35,482 bases of DNA from an uncultured Verrucomicrobia subdivision 3 bacterium (lineage in GTDB: Bacteria; Verrucomicrobiota; Verrucomicrobiia; Limisphaerales; UBA8199), in contig CAIWMU010000161.1 in assembly GCA_903913865.1 (NCBI GenBank), positions 1 through 35,482 on the forward strand, read 5' to 3'. Position 1 is the stretch's first letter. Each line of letters begins with the position of its first letter. The translations under genes and the position numbers were made by a program. The notes beneath the pieces were generated by a model. It had not been told where the DNA came from. It made no database searches and worked only from the letters and a program-made list of their open reading frames with translations. This document shows, in pieces, positions 35,064 through 35,482 of this stretch.

Positions 35064-35482
35064 CAACTCACATCAACCAACATCCACCCAATCCAATGTC
35101 CACTTTACACAACCATTCACCGTCAACCGATTCTCTGTTTGATGCCGACCTTCTAGCAAGTTCCGGGCCACAGAACGCCCCAACCGCTCGCCAAATTGCA
35201 AAAAACTCTAATCTTCACACAAAACCAAGCCTGCCCCACCATTCCGAAGGACCGGATCACGATTCGTGAAGAACTCTCAACTGAACTGTGATAAGACTAT
35301 CGAGGAGGTTCGAAGCTGTCTAATGGCCGTTTGCTGTTTGCTAACCCGACTTTCGCACCCCACCCCCCGAACAGGGGGGTCTGACATCTGTAAGTGGTTG
35401 ATAGACAACGGTTGGAATTTTGATTCTTGCGTTGTAGGGACTATAACTGTCGATTTCCATGAATTTCTCTTTACGCGCCCCC
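35064..35482. other. Right-edge intergenic region
   Basis: The 419 bases upstream of the AraC regulator contain no supported complete gene. A perfect stem ACCCCCC/GGGGGGT (35362-35368 with 35374-35380, loop GAACA) lacks a T-run on either strand. A forward sigma70-like promoter is listed separately. Confidence 0.5.
35420..35447 (+). promoter_or_regulatory. Sigma70-like promoter pointing out of the window
   Basis: TTGATT (35420-35425) and TATAAC (35442-35447) are 16 bases apart. An ATG at 35459 opens a frame (MNFSLRAP) that runs to the window edge, which would give a nearly leaderless transcript. The frame is too short to judge. Confidence 0.35.

Overview
The window looks like a piece of a Verrucomicrobiota chromosome. 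This is an inference from a secreted NHL/Ig-like protein (20177-21790) with the C-terminal 'SSDLQQW...RFYRL' signature common in that phylum, a short 'MKTAYELAMERL' protein (6944-7225), a GH106 rhamnosidase, paired prohibitin-like proteins, a PocR-AraC regulator and GC-rich codon use. No rRNA or other decisive marker is present.

Left edge (1-1510): the end of an integrated phage-like element. A 5'-truncated HK97-type major capsid gene is followed by stacked terminator hairpins and two arrays of the octamer ATTTGCCA. The element abuts the CCA end of a tRNA-Lys gene, the usual place for tRNA-targeted integration.

Housekeeping block (1579-13922): carA (minus), a secreted GH106 alpha-L-rhamnosidase, an AsmA-like anchored protein, a small conserved protein, a HAD phosphatase with a Ppx/GppA phosphatase, ligA, a conserved hypothetical protein, and a minus-strand operon of two prohibitin-like SPFH proteins plus a two-helix membrane protein.

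Right half (14198-35063), all on the minus strand: a large extracellular-electron-transfer (EET) locus. In order of transcription it encodes a PocR-AraC regulator, a tetraheme cytochrome, an NHL lipoprotein, an outer-membrane beta-barrel, a 12-heme and a 14-heme secreted cytochrome, ResB and CcsA (system II cytochrome c assembly), a B12-binding radical SAM enzyme, a secreted NHL/Ig protein, a giant 1357-residue fusion protein, and then an alginate-export-type porin. From the 661-residue barrel to the NHL/Ig gene, neighbouring genes overlap by 1-4 bases or lie 2 bases apart, so they form one operon. The giant gene follows after 49 bases.

The most interesting item is that fusion (16054-20127). 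It has an N-terminal P-loop ATPase resembling the DUF6079 family known from phage-defence contexts, then a four-helix cytochrome b-like membrane domain, a His-rich cytoplasmic loop, a fifth membrane helix, and a periplasmic tail with 23 CxxCH hemes in about 76-residue tri-heme repeats. It would link a cytoplasmic ATPase to a quinone-level membrane cytochrome and a periplasmic heme wire in one polypeptide. In all, the locus encodes 51 canonical CxxCH sites plus two atypical ones. A working model is: quinol, fusion protein, periplasmic heme wire, 12/14-heme cytochromes with the barrel, tetraheme cytochrome, external acceptor.
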